From NCBI GenBank assembly GCA_012798535.1, contig JAAZMZ010000057.1:1-62917 (forward strand): DNA of 62,917 nt, in the 5' to 3' direction. This DNA comes from Leptolinea sp. (GTDB lineage: Bacteria > Chloroflexota > Anaerolineae > Anaerolineales > Anaerolineaceae). The first letter of the stretch is position 1, and each line of letters begins with the position of its first letter. This document shows, piece by piece, positions 17,714-25,624 of the stretch. Made by a program: the position numbers and the translations under genes. Under the pieces are notes generated by a model, which had not been told where the DNA came from, made no database searches, and saw nothing but the letters and a program-made list of their open reading frames with translations.

Positions 17714-18718
17714 ATGAATGAAAATGCACCTGCCAATGCAAGCCAGACGCCGTTTGTATCCGTAAAGCATCTGAAGAAATACTTTCCCGTGCAGGGGGGG
17801 ATGTTTCAAAAGGCTAAAGACTACGTCAAAGCGGTGGATGATGTCAGCTTCGATATCCTTCGTGGTGAGACATTGGGACTGGTGGGTGAATCGGGTTGTG
17901 GGAAGACGACACTCGGCAGGGCGATTCTCCGGCTGATCGAACCTTCCGCGGGCTCAATCTGCTTTAAGAACCGCGACGTCGCCAGGTTGGACCGCGCCCA
18001 GATGAAAGAGATGCGCCGCTGTATGCAGATCGTATTCCAGGACCCGTATTCTTCGCTCGACCCGCGGGTTGTGATCGGTGATTCGATCCAGCGCGGACTT
18101 GATGTCCACCACATCGGTAACCCCCAAGAGCGAAAGCAGATGGTCATTGACGCGTTGCACAAAGTTGGTTTGCAGGAATACCATCTGCACCGTTATCCTT
18201 ACGAATTTTCTGGCGGGCAGCGTCAGCGCATTGTCATCGCAAGGGCGTTGGTTTTACAGCCCGAGTTTATTATATGCGACGAGCCCGTTTCTGCATTGGA
18301 TGTTTCAATTCAATCGCAGGTGTTGAACTTGCTGAAAACATTGCAACAGGAACTCAACCTGACTTACCTGTTCATATCCCACAATCTCAGCGTGGTTGAG
18401 CACATTTCGAATCGTGTGGCCGTAATGTACCTGGGAAAGATCGTCGAGATGGCGAGCAAGAAAGAACTGTTCAATAATCCACTGCACCCGTACACCGCCG
18501 CCTTGCTCTCTGCAATTCCGATCGCCGACCCGAAAGCGCGCCGCAAGCGTATCATCCTTGCCGGCGACGTACCCAGCCCACTCAACCCACCTTCCGGCTG
18601 CCGCTTCCATCCGCGCTGTCCGCTGGCTATGGAGATTTGTTCCAGAGACGAACCCGAGCTCAGTACTGCCGGCGACGGTCATCGGGTGGCTTGCTGGGTG
18701 GCGACAGGGCAGAAATAA
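17714..18718 (+). CDS. ABC transporter ATP-binding protein, DppF/OppF type
   Basis: This 334-residue second ATPase has Walker A GESGCGKT, signature FSGGQRQR, Walker B FIICDEPVSALD and switch His in FISHNLS. The typical F-subunit N-terminus KKYFPVQGG and the C-terminal CRFHPRCPLAMEIC extension are present. It ends the 18.7-kb same-strand array. No clear terminator follows; the 216 bases to the next gene contain only weak hairpins. With the D-type ATPase it would form the heterodimer on the two permeases. Confidence 0.93.
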   Translation: MNENAPANASQTPFVSVKHLKKYFPVQGGMFQKAKDYVKAVDDVSFDILRGETLGLVGESGCGKTTLGRAILRLIEPSAGSICFKNRDVARLDRAQMKEMRRCMQIVFQDPYSSLDPRVVIGDSIQRGLDVHHIGNPQERKQMVIDALHKVGLQEYHLHRYPYEFSGGQRQRIVIARALVLQPEFIICDEPVSALDVSIQSQVLNLLKTLQQELNLTYLFISHNLSVVEHISNRVAVMYLGKIVEMASKKELFNNPLHPYTAALLSAIPIADPKARRKRIILAGDVPSPLNPPSGCRFHPRCPLAMEICSRDEPELSTAGDGHRVACWVATGQK

Positions 18719-18934
18719 ATAGAAACTAAACAGGGTTTCCTTGAAAATCTCCGGCTATTGTCAGATAGTCAGGGATAATTTTAGTAATTAATGACTGAAT
18801 CCTTGTAGTGGAGATGACTATCACCTGATCTCGGCCAAATCACCGGGGCAGGAAGATGAGGGGGAAATTATCGGGTTCCATTATCGAGGTAAAATATTGA
18901 TACGTATATACATTGTCCAGTTTATCGATAATTT

Positions 18935-19621
18935 ATGGAAGAAAAAGCGCCTGTCAAACTTCTAATCGTGGATGATTATCCGGTCGTATTGAGCGGACTG
19001 GTTTCTATGTTGAAAAACCACACGGATATTGAGCTGGTTGGTGTTGCCAGCAACGGATTGAAAGCCATCGAACTTGCCGGAAAACTCACTCCTAAAGTCG
19101 TGCTTATGAATCTGAATATGCCTGAAGTCGATGGAATTGAAGCAACCAGGATAATTCGTAAAGCTAATCCGGAAATAAATATCCTTATCTTTTCGGGTGT
19201 AAACACAAGCGAAAAAGTTTTACCTGCACTCAGCGCAGGAGCTATCGGTTTCATTCTAAAGGATGCCACAGAACCTGACATCTTACAGGCTATTCGATCT
19301 GTTGCCCGTGGAGAGGCCTGGCTGCACCCTTCAGTTGTCGAGCATGTGTTAAAACAAATCAACACTCAAGATGAACAGGATGGGCTGGTGGAAAAATTGA
19401 CGGAGCGCGAATTGGAAGTCTTACGTCTGATGGCCAAAGGGTATTCCAATCATGAAATTGCCCGGTTGATGATCCTCAGCGCGGCAACAGTGCATACTCA
19501 TGTCAGCCGAATTCTGGCGAAATTGGAAGTCTCCAGCCGTACGCAGGCGGTGATTTATGCCATGCGGGCAGGTGTGATCTCTGAAAATAAGAACGAAAGC
19601 AGCCCGGCAGATCCGGTCTGA
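18935..19621 (+). CDS. NarL/FixJ-type response regulator with Asn at the phospho-acceptor site
   Basis: This 228-residue protein has an N-terminal receiver domain (residues ~7-122) and a C-terminal LuxR-type helix-turn-helix (LTERELEVLRLMAKGYSNHEIARLM is cut here for reading: LTERELEVLR then GYSNHEIA). The acidic pair is present in IVDDYP and the conserved Lys in FILKDA. At residue 59 the usual Asp is Asn (VLMNLNMP; codon AAT at 19109-19111). The protein therefore probably cannot be phosphorylated in the normal way. No histidine kinase is adjacent. A perfect terminator follows at 19658. It may act constitutively or through another signal. Its targets could be the transporter array upstream or the genes downstream; neither is shown. 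Confidence 0.9.
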   Translation: MEEKAPVKLLIVDDYPVVLSGLVSMLKNHTDIELVGVASNGLKAIELAGKLTPKVVLMNLNMPEVDGIEATRIIRKANPEINILIFSGVNTSEKVLPALSAGAIGFILKDATEPDILQAIRSVARGEAWLHPSVVEHVLKQINTQDEQDGLVEKLTERELEVLRLMAKGYSNHEIARLMILSAATVHTHVSRILAKLEVSSRTQAVIYAMRAGVISENKNESSPADPV

Positions 19622-19657
19622 TCGTCTCTGAATCGAACGTAGTCAATTTTATTGAAG

Positions 19658-19686
19658 CCCATCATCATTAATGATGATGGGTTTTT
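19658..19686 (+). terminator. Rho-independent terminator after the response regulator
   Basis: A perfect 12-bp palindromic stem, CCCATCATCATT with AATGATGATGGG (19658-19681), is followed directly by TTTTTC. This should end the response-regulator transcript and insulate the CBS gene. The zero-base central loop of the perfect palindrome means the real loop takes the central bases. Confidence 0.85.
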
Positions 19687-19801
19687 CAACTATTAGGCGC
19701 AGAAAATTTCATCCAAATTTCCGATGCCTTCTCAGATAATCACCTCTATACTCGGGACATAGACCAGTAGCCAAATAAACGATCATCAAATCGAGGAATT
19801 T

Positions 19802-20638
19802 ATGGAAAATCGACTTGCTAATGCCTGGATGACATCACCGGTAATAACTGTAACACCCCAAACCCATCTTACCGAGGCACGTACACTCCTCGCGGAAAAC
19901 AAGATACGCGCTCTACCGGTTGTATCAGAAAACAGGCTGGTGGGTATCATCACCAAACGTGGTCTTCTCCGTCTTGACCTTTCCATCCTGGGAATCAACT
20001 CATGGAATAACAATGCGGATCTGGGCGAAAGCAAGATCGGAGATGTGATGACCCATAATCCATTAACCATCATCCCTGAATCGTCTGTTCCGAAGGCGGC
20101 GCGGGTGATGCTTGAGAACAAAATCACCGCACTGCCAGTGATGGATAAAGGAAGACTGGTTGGAATATTAACCAATTCCGATATTCTGCGTTTTCTGATC
20201 GCTGCATATCCAGAATTGAAGAAACCTATTAGGGTGAAGAATTACATGTCCGACGAGGTCGTCACTGTCGATCCTGAAACCAGTCTCCTTGAGGCACACC
20301 GGTTAATGGGGATTAAACGCATTCGCAGCCTGCCGGTTGTGAATGGTACTGAACTTGTTGGTATTGTTACCCGGACGGATCTCATGAACAGTGATCCCTC
20401 CCGGTTGGTTTCTCATAATAATCAGGAACTCTCCTTAAAAATTCTTACCCAGGACGTGGAAAAAGTAATGACCCGAAATGTGCTGACCATTGACCAGGAT
20501 CAAGAGGTTGTTGAAGCGGCACGATTGATGTTGGAAAAAAAGATTCATGTCTTACCGACGGTGGACAAAGACCAGAATATGGTCGGAATCATAACTGAAA
20601 GCGATTTGTTCTTAATGGTGGTTCAAAAATTTTTCTAG
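19802..20638 (+). CDS. Protein with four CBS domains
   Basis: This 278-residue soluble protein consists almost wholly of CBS motifs, arranged as two Bateman pairs at roughly residues 8-60, 80-132, 148-200 and 220-275. Each begins with a variant of MT or MS followed by a VxxxPxTxLxEA pattern (for example VITVTPQTHLTEA and VLTIDQDQEVVEAA) and contains a LPVV or LPTV core. CBS pairs bind adenine nucleotides, so it may sense energy charge. GAGG precedes ATG 19802. There is no attached catalytic domain. It is flanked by a terminator and by the NMT1-like transporter. Confidence 0.9.
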   Translation: MENRLANAWMTSPVITVTPQTHLTEARTLLAENKIRALPVVSENRLVGIITKRGLLRLDLSILGINSWNNNADLGESKIGDVMTHNPLTIIPESSVPKAARVMLENKITALPVMDKGRLVGILTNSDILRFLIAAYPELKKPIRVKNYMSDEVVTVDPETSLLEAHRLMGIKRIRSLPVVNGTELVGIVTRTDLMNSDPSRLVSHNNQELSLKILTQDVEKVMTRNVLTIDQDQEVVEAARLMLEKKIHVLPTVDKDQNMVGIITESDLFLMVVQKFF

Positions 20639-20745
20639 ATAATTCGAAATAAAGGAATTCCTTTGATTTCTGTTTTGACTTCTTTTCCGGTTGAGCGGAG
20701 AGGTTTGTTACGCCTGTGTGGAAACGAAAGGAAAGCTTACCTGTA

Positions 20746-21741
20746 ATGAAATGTAGAACACTTACTTCATTTTTGGGCATGATCATTCTGAGCTTTTTAA
20801 CGGGCTGTACTGCCGGTTCAGGCCATTTATCCGATATTCCAGCGGCTGTACAACCCTCAGGAATTAGCTCTACAAAAAAATCGGAACAAACCACGATCAT
20901 CATCTACAGTCCTATGTCCACATCGTCCATCCCCGTGATCATGGCTGCTGAGAGATTCGAAGATGTGCGGGTGGAACTATACACCAATCAGTCTCAGGCA
21001 AATGCGATATTCCTCCGCCAGGAAACCCCGCTGCTGGTCACTGGACTATCGGTAGGAATTGATATGTACCGAAACGGAGTTCCTGTGAAGGCGGTCAATT
21101 CTTTTGTTACTGGACTTTCTTACCTTGTCACGTCTGACATAACCATCACTCAGTTATCAGATTTAAGAGGGAAATCCATCTATATTCCTTTTGAAGGTTC
21201 TCCTATTGAAGAAGTTACAAGATTTCTAACAGCCTCGGAAGGACTGGTATGGCACAAAGACATCCAGGTTATTTATTCACCTTTTGAATCATCCACAGAA
21301 CTGCTGAAACAGGGGAAGGCAGAAGTCGTTGTCTTACCGGAACCTTCCGTCACTTTGGTCGAAGGTCTGCCAGGGGTTACTGTCTCACTGGACCTGTCTA
21401 AAGAATGGGACCGGGTGACCAATGGCCGGAACGGTTATCCGCAGGTGGCCACCTTTGCAGATTCCACGTGGGCTCTTGAACACGATACCTTCATTAACGA
21501 ATTCAACGATGCACTGGCTCAGGCTATTAAGACCATTCAGACCGATCCGCAGGGTGCTGTCGAGCAGGTGAAGTATCGGTACAAACTTCCACCCGAAAAA
21601 ATCCTGAAATCCCTGTCACGTACTCGCTATCAGTTCACAACCGGTTCTGATCTGGAATCCTCCATCGAATCGTATTACGAGATTATTGGCAGTCCACTTG
21701 ATGAAAGCTACAAGGATCTTTATTTCCACACTGTTCACTGA
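20746..21741 (+). CDS. ABC transporter substrate-binding lipoprotein (NMT1/SsuA-like)
   Basis: This protein of about 331 residues is a family 9-like periplasmic binding lipoprotein. The signal peptide MKCRTLTSF...ILSFLTGC has its lipobox Cys near residue 21. The body has the NMT1/SsuA pattern: LVTGLSVGIDMYRNG, LSDLRGKSIYIP, and a C-terminal DPQGAVEQVKYRY. Relatives import sulfonates, taurine, nitrate, thiamin precursors or riboflavin. I prefer ATG 20746, which gives a compact signal peptide; a GTG at 20716 would add ten residues. Its end overlaps the permease start, indicating coupling. The solute is not readable. Confidence 0.85.
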   Translation: MKCRTLTSFLGMIILSFLTGCTAGSGHLSDIPAAVQPSGISSTKKSEQTTIIIYSPMSTSSIPVIMAAERFEDVRVELYTNQSQANAIFLRQETPLLVTGLSVGIDMYRNGVPVKAVNSFVTGLSYLVTSDITITQLSDLRGKSIYIPFEGSPIEEVTRFLTASEGLVWHKDIQVIYSPFESSTELLKQGKAEVVVLPEPSVTLVEGLPGVTVSLDLSKEWDRVTNGRNGYPQVATFADSTWALEHDTFINEFNDALAQAIKTIQTDPQGAVEQVKYRYKLPPEKILKSLSRTRYQFTTGSDLESSIESYYEIIGSPLDESYKDLYFHTVH

Positions 21742-22468
21742 GGCAGCCGGCTTTTTGGGGATGCTGGTGTTATGGGGAGGACTATCTTTGTTCTACCCCG
21801 TATACATCATTCCTTCTCCAATCGATGTCATTTCAGGAATCTCGGAGTCATTGCCGGTGGATCTCGGACATCACCTCATGATCACGCTGCTACGGATTTG
21901 GGCTGGTTTTCTGACCGCCTTTATCCCCGGAACAGTATTTGGTATTCTGACAGCTCTGACGGGATCAAGCCGGCAGGTCAATTCTGCCATGGTCGCTCTT
22001 CAAGTCGTTCCCGGAACAATCCTGGGGGTTATTTTCTTGATCATGTTCGGTATTGGGAGTGCTTCCCCGATTCTGTTAATTGCTGCGATGGTACTACCGG
22101 TACTGGTGATCAACACCACCAATGGTCTCTCTAAACGCAATTACAGTCTGGAAGACTATTTACATTCCATCCACGCAACCCGCTGGCAGATGGCCAAGTA
22201 CAGTTATCTTCCCGGATTGGTGCCTGTTCTGCAGAGTAATTTCAGCCTGGGTATCAGTACGGCGATTAAGGTATGTATTCTTGGCGAGTTCATTGGTTCA
22301 CAGGATGGATTAGGGTATCTCCTCAATCATGCCCGCATTGTTTTCAATATGAAAGAAGTATTTTTCTATCTGTTGCTTCTCATGTTCTGTTCGCTCGTAT
22401 TTCAGGGAACTCTCTCTCTTCTATTTTCTTTGCCTCTTCGAAAGTTCTTTCTCCCGGAGACAGTATGA
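21701..22468 (+). CDS. ABC transporter permease, SsuC/TauC-like
   Basis: This protein of about 255 residues is a BPD-type permease with about six membrane segments. The coupling loop is in the region HSIHATRWQMAKYSYLPGLVP. It begins within the last 41 bases of the binding-protein gene (ATG 21701; a TTG at 21686 is an alternative) and its TGA overlaps the ATG of the ATPase. Such overlaps indicate strict co-translation of the three transporter parts. Confidence 0.87.
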   Translation: MKATRIFISTLFTEAAGFLGMLVLWGGLSLFYPVYIIPSPIDVISGISESLPVDLGHHLMITLLRIWAGFLTAFIPGTVFGILTALTGSSRQVNSAMVALQVVPGTILGVIFLIMFGIGSASPILLIAAMVLPVLVINTTNGLSKRNYSLEDYLHSIHATRWQMAKYSYLPGLVPVLQSNFSLGISTAIKVCILGEFIGSQDGLGYLLNHARIVFNMKEVFFYLLLLMFCSLVFQGTLSLLFSLPLRKFFLPETV

Positions 22469-23163
22469 ACCCTGAATGTAAGGTAATAATCCATGACCTG
22501 TCAAAAAGTTATGACAGCCAGCCGATCATTCAATCTTTATCCATTACTCTGTCAAAAGGTGAACGAGCGGCAGTTTTTGCGCCTTCCGGAGCGGGAAAAA
22601 CCACTCTGATAAAAATGCTGGCCGGTCTGGAAACACCAAGCAGTGGTTTTCTTCACGTAAACGATGACCGGCCTGCGGTGATCTTTCAGGAGCCCCGCCT
22701 GTTTCCTTATATGACTGTAGAAGAGAATATCCGGCTTCCCTGGAAGGTGAGGAATACACCCTGGACTGAACAGGCTCGAATCGAATTCTATGAATGGCTG
22801 GATATCTGTGAGTTGCTCGACAGCAAAGATCGATATCCGTATCAGCTTTCCGGAGGAATGCGCCAGAAAACAGCGCTGATCCGCGGATTGCTGGAACATC
22901 CCACTCTTGCTCTGATGGATGAGCCTTTTCAGTCTATAGGGCAATCATCGAAAAATCGAATTATCGGCCACATCCGCAAAAAAAATCCGGAAATGGCAAT
23001 CCTGTTGGTAACCCACAATGCCGATGAGATTCCGGCCTTGACCGATTGGGTTTACTTCTTCATGTCACCCCGGCTGGTTTCACCGATAAAGACAACCTCA
23101 CAGCAGTTCCAGGTTTTGTTCAAAAAAATCTATAACCCGGTGTTGAGTCTGATGCCTGGTTAA
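22465..23163 (+). CDS. ABC transporter ATP-binding protein, SsuB/TauB-like
   Basis: This 232-residue ATPase has Walker A APSGAGKTT, Q-loop in VIFQEPRLFPY, signature LSGGMRQK, Walker B LALMDEPFQS and switch His in LVTHNADE. It starts at ATG 22465, overlapping the permease stop by four bases (ATGA). Longer in-frame starts exist from 22273 but would lie inside the permease gene. The usual Asp after the Walker B Glu region is replaced (DEPFQSIG), as in some NMT1-type systems. It lies 22 bases upstream of the hydrogenase genes. Confidence 0.9.
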   Translation: MNPECKVIIHDLSKSYDSQPIIQSLSITLSKGERAAVFAPSGAGKTTLIKMLAGLETPSSGFLHVNDDRPAVIFQEPRLFPYMTVEENIRLPWKVRNTPWTEQARIEFYEWLDICELLDSKDRYPYQLSGGMRQKTALIRGLLEHPTLALMDEPFQSIGQSSKNRIIGHIRKKNPEMAILLVTHNADEIPALTDWVYFFMSPRLVSPIKTTSQQFQVLFKKIYNPVLSLMPG

Positions 23164-23185
23164 TAATGGTCAAAAAGGAGTACTT

Positions 23186-23743
23186 ATGCCATCGCCTCAA
23201 AATCCCAATCCATGTGCGGTCGAACAGAATCATCCACAATTTCTAGAATTGCAGCAATATATAGATTCTTTGCATATCAATCCGGAAGATCCCCGGCGAA
23301 AAGACACCCTCATCATGACATTGCATCGGGCGCAAAGGATCTTCGGATACCTGCCGGAAGTGGTTCAAGTTTACATTGCCAGCCGGTATTCCATTCCGCA
23401 TGCCGACGTCTCCGGTGTTATCAGTTTCTATAACTTCTTCACCACCACACCTAAGGGGAAGATACAGGTAAACGTCTGCCTTGGTACAGCCTGCTATGTC
23501 AACGGAGCGGATAAAGTCTTGCGAGAATTCGAACAGGTACTGGGTATTAAATCAGGACAGGTCACACCGGATGGAAAGTTCTCTATCGAAAGTCTACGCT
23601 GCGTGGGAGCCTGTGGTCTGGCGCCTGTGGTTACCATCAACCAGAAAGTGTACGGCAAGGTGAAACCCGGGGATGTGCGTGAAATACTGGAGAAGTTCTT
23701 TATTGATGAACAAACTGACGTGAAGGAGGCGGTAAATGGTTGA
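23186..23743 (+). CDS. hndA: [FeFe] hydrogenase subunit, NuoE/HndA-like 2Fe-2S protein
   Basis: This 185-residue protein is a thioredoxin-fold [2Fe-2S] subunit of the NuoE family. The four cluster Cys are visible: two in CLGTACYVNG and two in CVGACGLAPV. In trimeric NADH- or NADPH-linked hydrogenases it passes electrons between the flavin subunit and the hydrogenase. AAGGAG precedes ATG 23186. It overlaps the next gene by eight bases, so the subunits are translated together. The three-gene order A-C-D matches the Hnd/Hyd bifurcating hydrogenase type. Confidence 0.9.
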   Translation: MPSPQNPNPCAVEQNHPQFLELQQYIDSLHINPEDPRRKDTLIMTLHRAQRIFGYLPEVVQVYIASRYSIPHADVSGVISFYNFFTTTPKGKIQVNVCLGTACYVNGADKVLREFEQVLGIKSGQVTPDGKFSIESLRCVGACGLAPVVTINQKVYGKVKPGDVREILEKFFIDEQTDVKEAVNG

Positions 23744-25613
23744 AATCCGTTCGAGCGAACAATTACTCAGCACCTATGAAGAATACAAACAGTTGCTGGA
23801 TACACGGCTCGGTGCCGTGGATGATGATCAACACCGGATGATCCTCGTATGCGGAGGCACCGGCTGCCACGCTTCAGAGAGTGAAAAGATCATCCAGAAT
23901 TTTACAGATTTAATTACACAAAATCACCTGGAAGGCAAGGTCAACGCTTCAATCACAGGCTGTTTTGGCTTTTGTGAAAAGGGGCCGATTGTAAAAATCT
24001 TTCCGGAGAATGTCTTTTATGTGCAGGTAAAACCGGAAGATGTGGCGGAGATCTTCGAGAAGCATATTTTGGGAGGCCAAAAAGTTACCCGCCTGTTATA
24101 TGAAGATCCAACATCAAAAGAGAAGAAAGCCACTTCTGAGGAAATCTCATTCTACAGATTGCAGCAGCGGGTCGCATTACGTAATTGTGGTTTGATAAAC
24201 CCGGAAAAGATCGAAGAATATATCGCGTCTGGTGGATACCAGGCTCTGGCCAAAGTCTTGACCAGCATGACCCCCGGGGAGGTGATCACTGAAATGAGCG
24301 CCTCCGGTTTGCGGGGACGCGGTGGTGCGGGATTCCCCACTGGAAAGAAATGGGAATTTGCCCAAAAATATCAAAATCAGGAAAAATTCGTCATCTGCAA
24401 CGCCGATGAGGGTGACCCTGGTGCCTTCATGGATCGGTCTATCATGGAAGGGGATTCACACAGTGTCATCGAGGGTATGGCTATTGCCGGATATGCCATT
24501 GGCGCCCATCAAGGATACGTCTACATCCGGGCGGAATACCCCCTGGCTGTTCATCGATTGGAAATTGCCATCCAGCAAGCGCGGGAAGCTGGAATGTTGG
24601 GACAGAATATTTTGGGAACAGGTTTTGATTTTGATATCACCATCCGGCTTGGTGCCGGTGCTTTTGTATGTGGAGAAGAGACGGCATTAATCCACTCCCT
24701 GCAGGGGCAGAGAGGTGAACCGGGCACGAAACCTCCCTTCCCTGCTGAATCGGGTCTATGGGACCGGCCAACTGTGGTTAATAACGTGGAAACTCTGGCC
24801 AATGTTCCGGTGGTGATTACACGCGGCGCCGGGTGGTTCAATTCCATCGGAACCGGCACTTCGAAGGGCACAAAGGTTTTTGCTCTGGCAGGAAAGGTCA
24901 ACAATGTCGGTCTGGTGGAAGTGCCCATGGGTACTACCCTGCGGGACATTATATACGGTATCGGCGGTGGAATTAAAGGCGGCGCAGAATTCAAATCTGC
25001 CCAGACAGGGGGACCTTCCGGTGGGTGTATTCCCAAACAGTATCTGGATACTCCCATTGACTATGAATCTCTGGCGTCCATTGGTTCCATGATGGGCTCC
25101 GGTGGAATGATCATCATGAGTGACCAGGATTGCATGGTCAATATTGCGCGTTTTTACATGGAATTCATTGTGGAAGAATCCTGCGGTAGGTGTGCTCCAT
25201 GCCGGATTGGCAACAAACGCATGCTGGAAATTTTGACCGCGATCACCGAAGGAAAGGGCACAGAAGAAGATCTTGTGGAGCTGCGGGCATTATCCGAGAC
25301 CATCATTGATACTTCATTATGTGGACTGGGACAGACAGCCCCCAACCCGGTTTTGAGCACCATGAAATACTTCATGGATGAATATATTGCCCATGTCAAA
25401 GAGAAACGCTGCCCGGCGGGAGTCTGTCAAAAATTGATGAAATACGAAATTCTGCCGGAAAAATGCATCGGCTGTACATCCTGTGCAAGGAATTGTCCGG
25501 TGGGTTGCATTACAGGAGCGGTCAAACAGGTGCATGTGATTGATCAAACAAAGTGTATAAAATGCGGCGCCTGTCTGACACGTTGTAAATTCGGCGCGGT
25601 GGTGAAAAATTGA
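23736..25613 (+). CDS. hndC: [FeFe] hydrogenase flavin subunit, NuoF/HndC-like
   Basis: This 625-residue protein carries an N-terminal thioredoxin-like [2Fe-2S] domain (CGGTGCHASES and CFGFCEKGP), the NuoF core with the FMN/NAD loops GRGGAGFPTGKKW and CNADEGDPGAFMDR, an SLBB-type segment, the 4Fe-4S site CGRCAPCRIGN, and a C-terminal two-cluster ferredoxin tail (CIGCTSCARNCPVGC and CIKCGACLTRC). This is the layout of the flavin subunit in NAD(P)H/ferredoxin-linked [FeFe] hydrogenases. It should exchange electrons among NAD(P)H, ferredoxin and the hydrogenase subunit. Bifurcation itself is an inference from architecture. Its end overlaps the possible upstream TTG start of the next gene by four bases. 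Confidence 0.93.
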   Translation: MVEIRSSEQLLSTYEEYKQLLDTRLGAVDDDQHRMILVCGGTGCHASESEKIIQNFTDLITQNHLEGKVNASITGCFGFCEKGPIVKIFPENVFYVQVKPEDVAEIFEKHILGGQKVTRLLYEDPTSKEKKATSEEISFYRLQQRVALRNCGLINPEKIEEYIASGGYQALAKVLTSMTPGEVITEMSASGLRGRGGAGFPTGKKWEFAQKYQNQEKFVICNADEGDPGAFMDRSIMEGDSHSVIEGMAIAGYAIGAHQGYVYIRAEYPLAVHRLEIAIQQAREAGMLGQNILGTGFDFDITIRLGAGAFVCGEETALIHSLQGQRGEPGTKPPFPAESGLWDRPTVVNNVETLANVPVVITRGAGWFNSIGTGTSKGTKVFALAGKVNNVGLVEVPMGTTLRDIIYGIGGGIKGGAEFKSAQTGGPSGGCIPKQYLDTPIDYESLASIGSMMGSGGMIIMSDQDCMVNIARFYMEFIVEESCGRCAPCRIGNKRMLEILTAITEGKGTEEDLVELRALSETIIDTSLCGLGQTAPNPVLSTMKYFMDEYIAHVKEKRCPAGVCQKLMKYEILPEKCIGCTSCARNCPVGCITGAVKQVHVIDQTKCIKCGACLTRCKFGAVVKN

Positions 25614-25624
25614 GGAGCAAAGAT

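Noticed and set aside
18719..18934. Terminator or riboswitch after the DppF-type gene
   Set aside because: Only short, weak inverted repeats are present with no T-run and no known riboswitch pattern.
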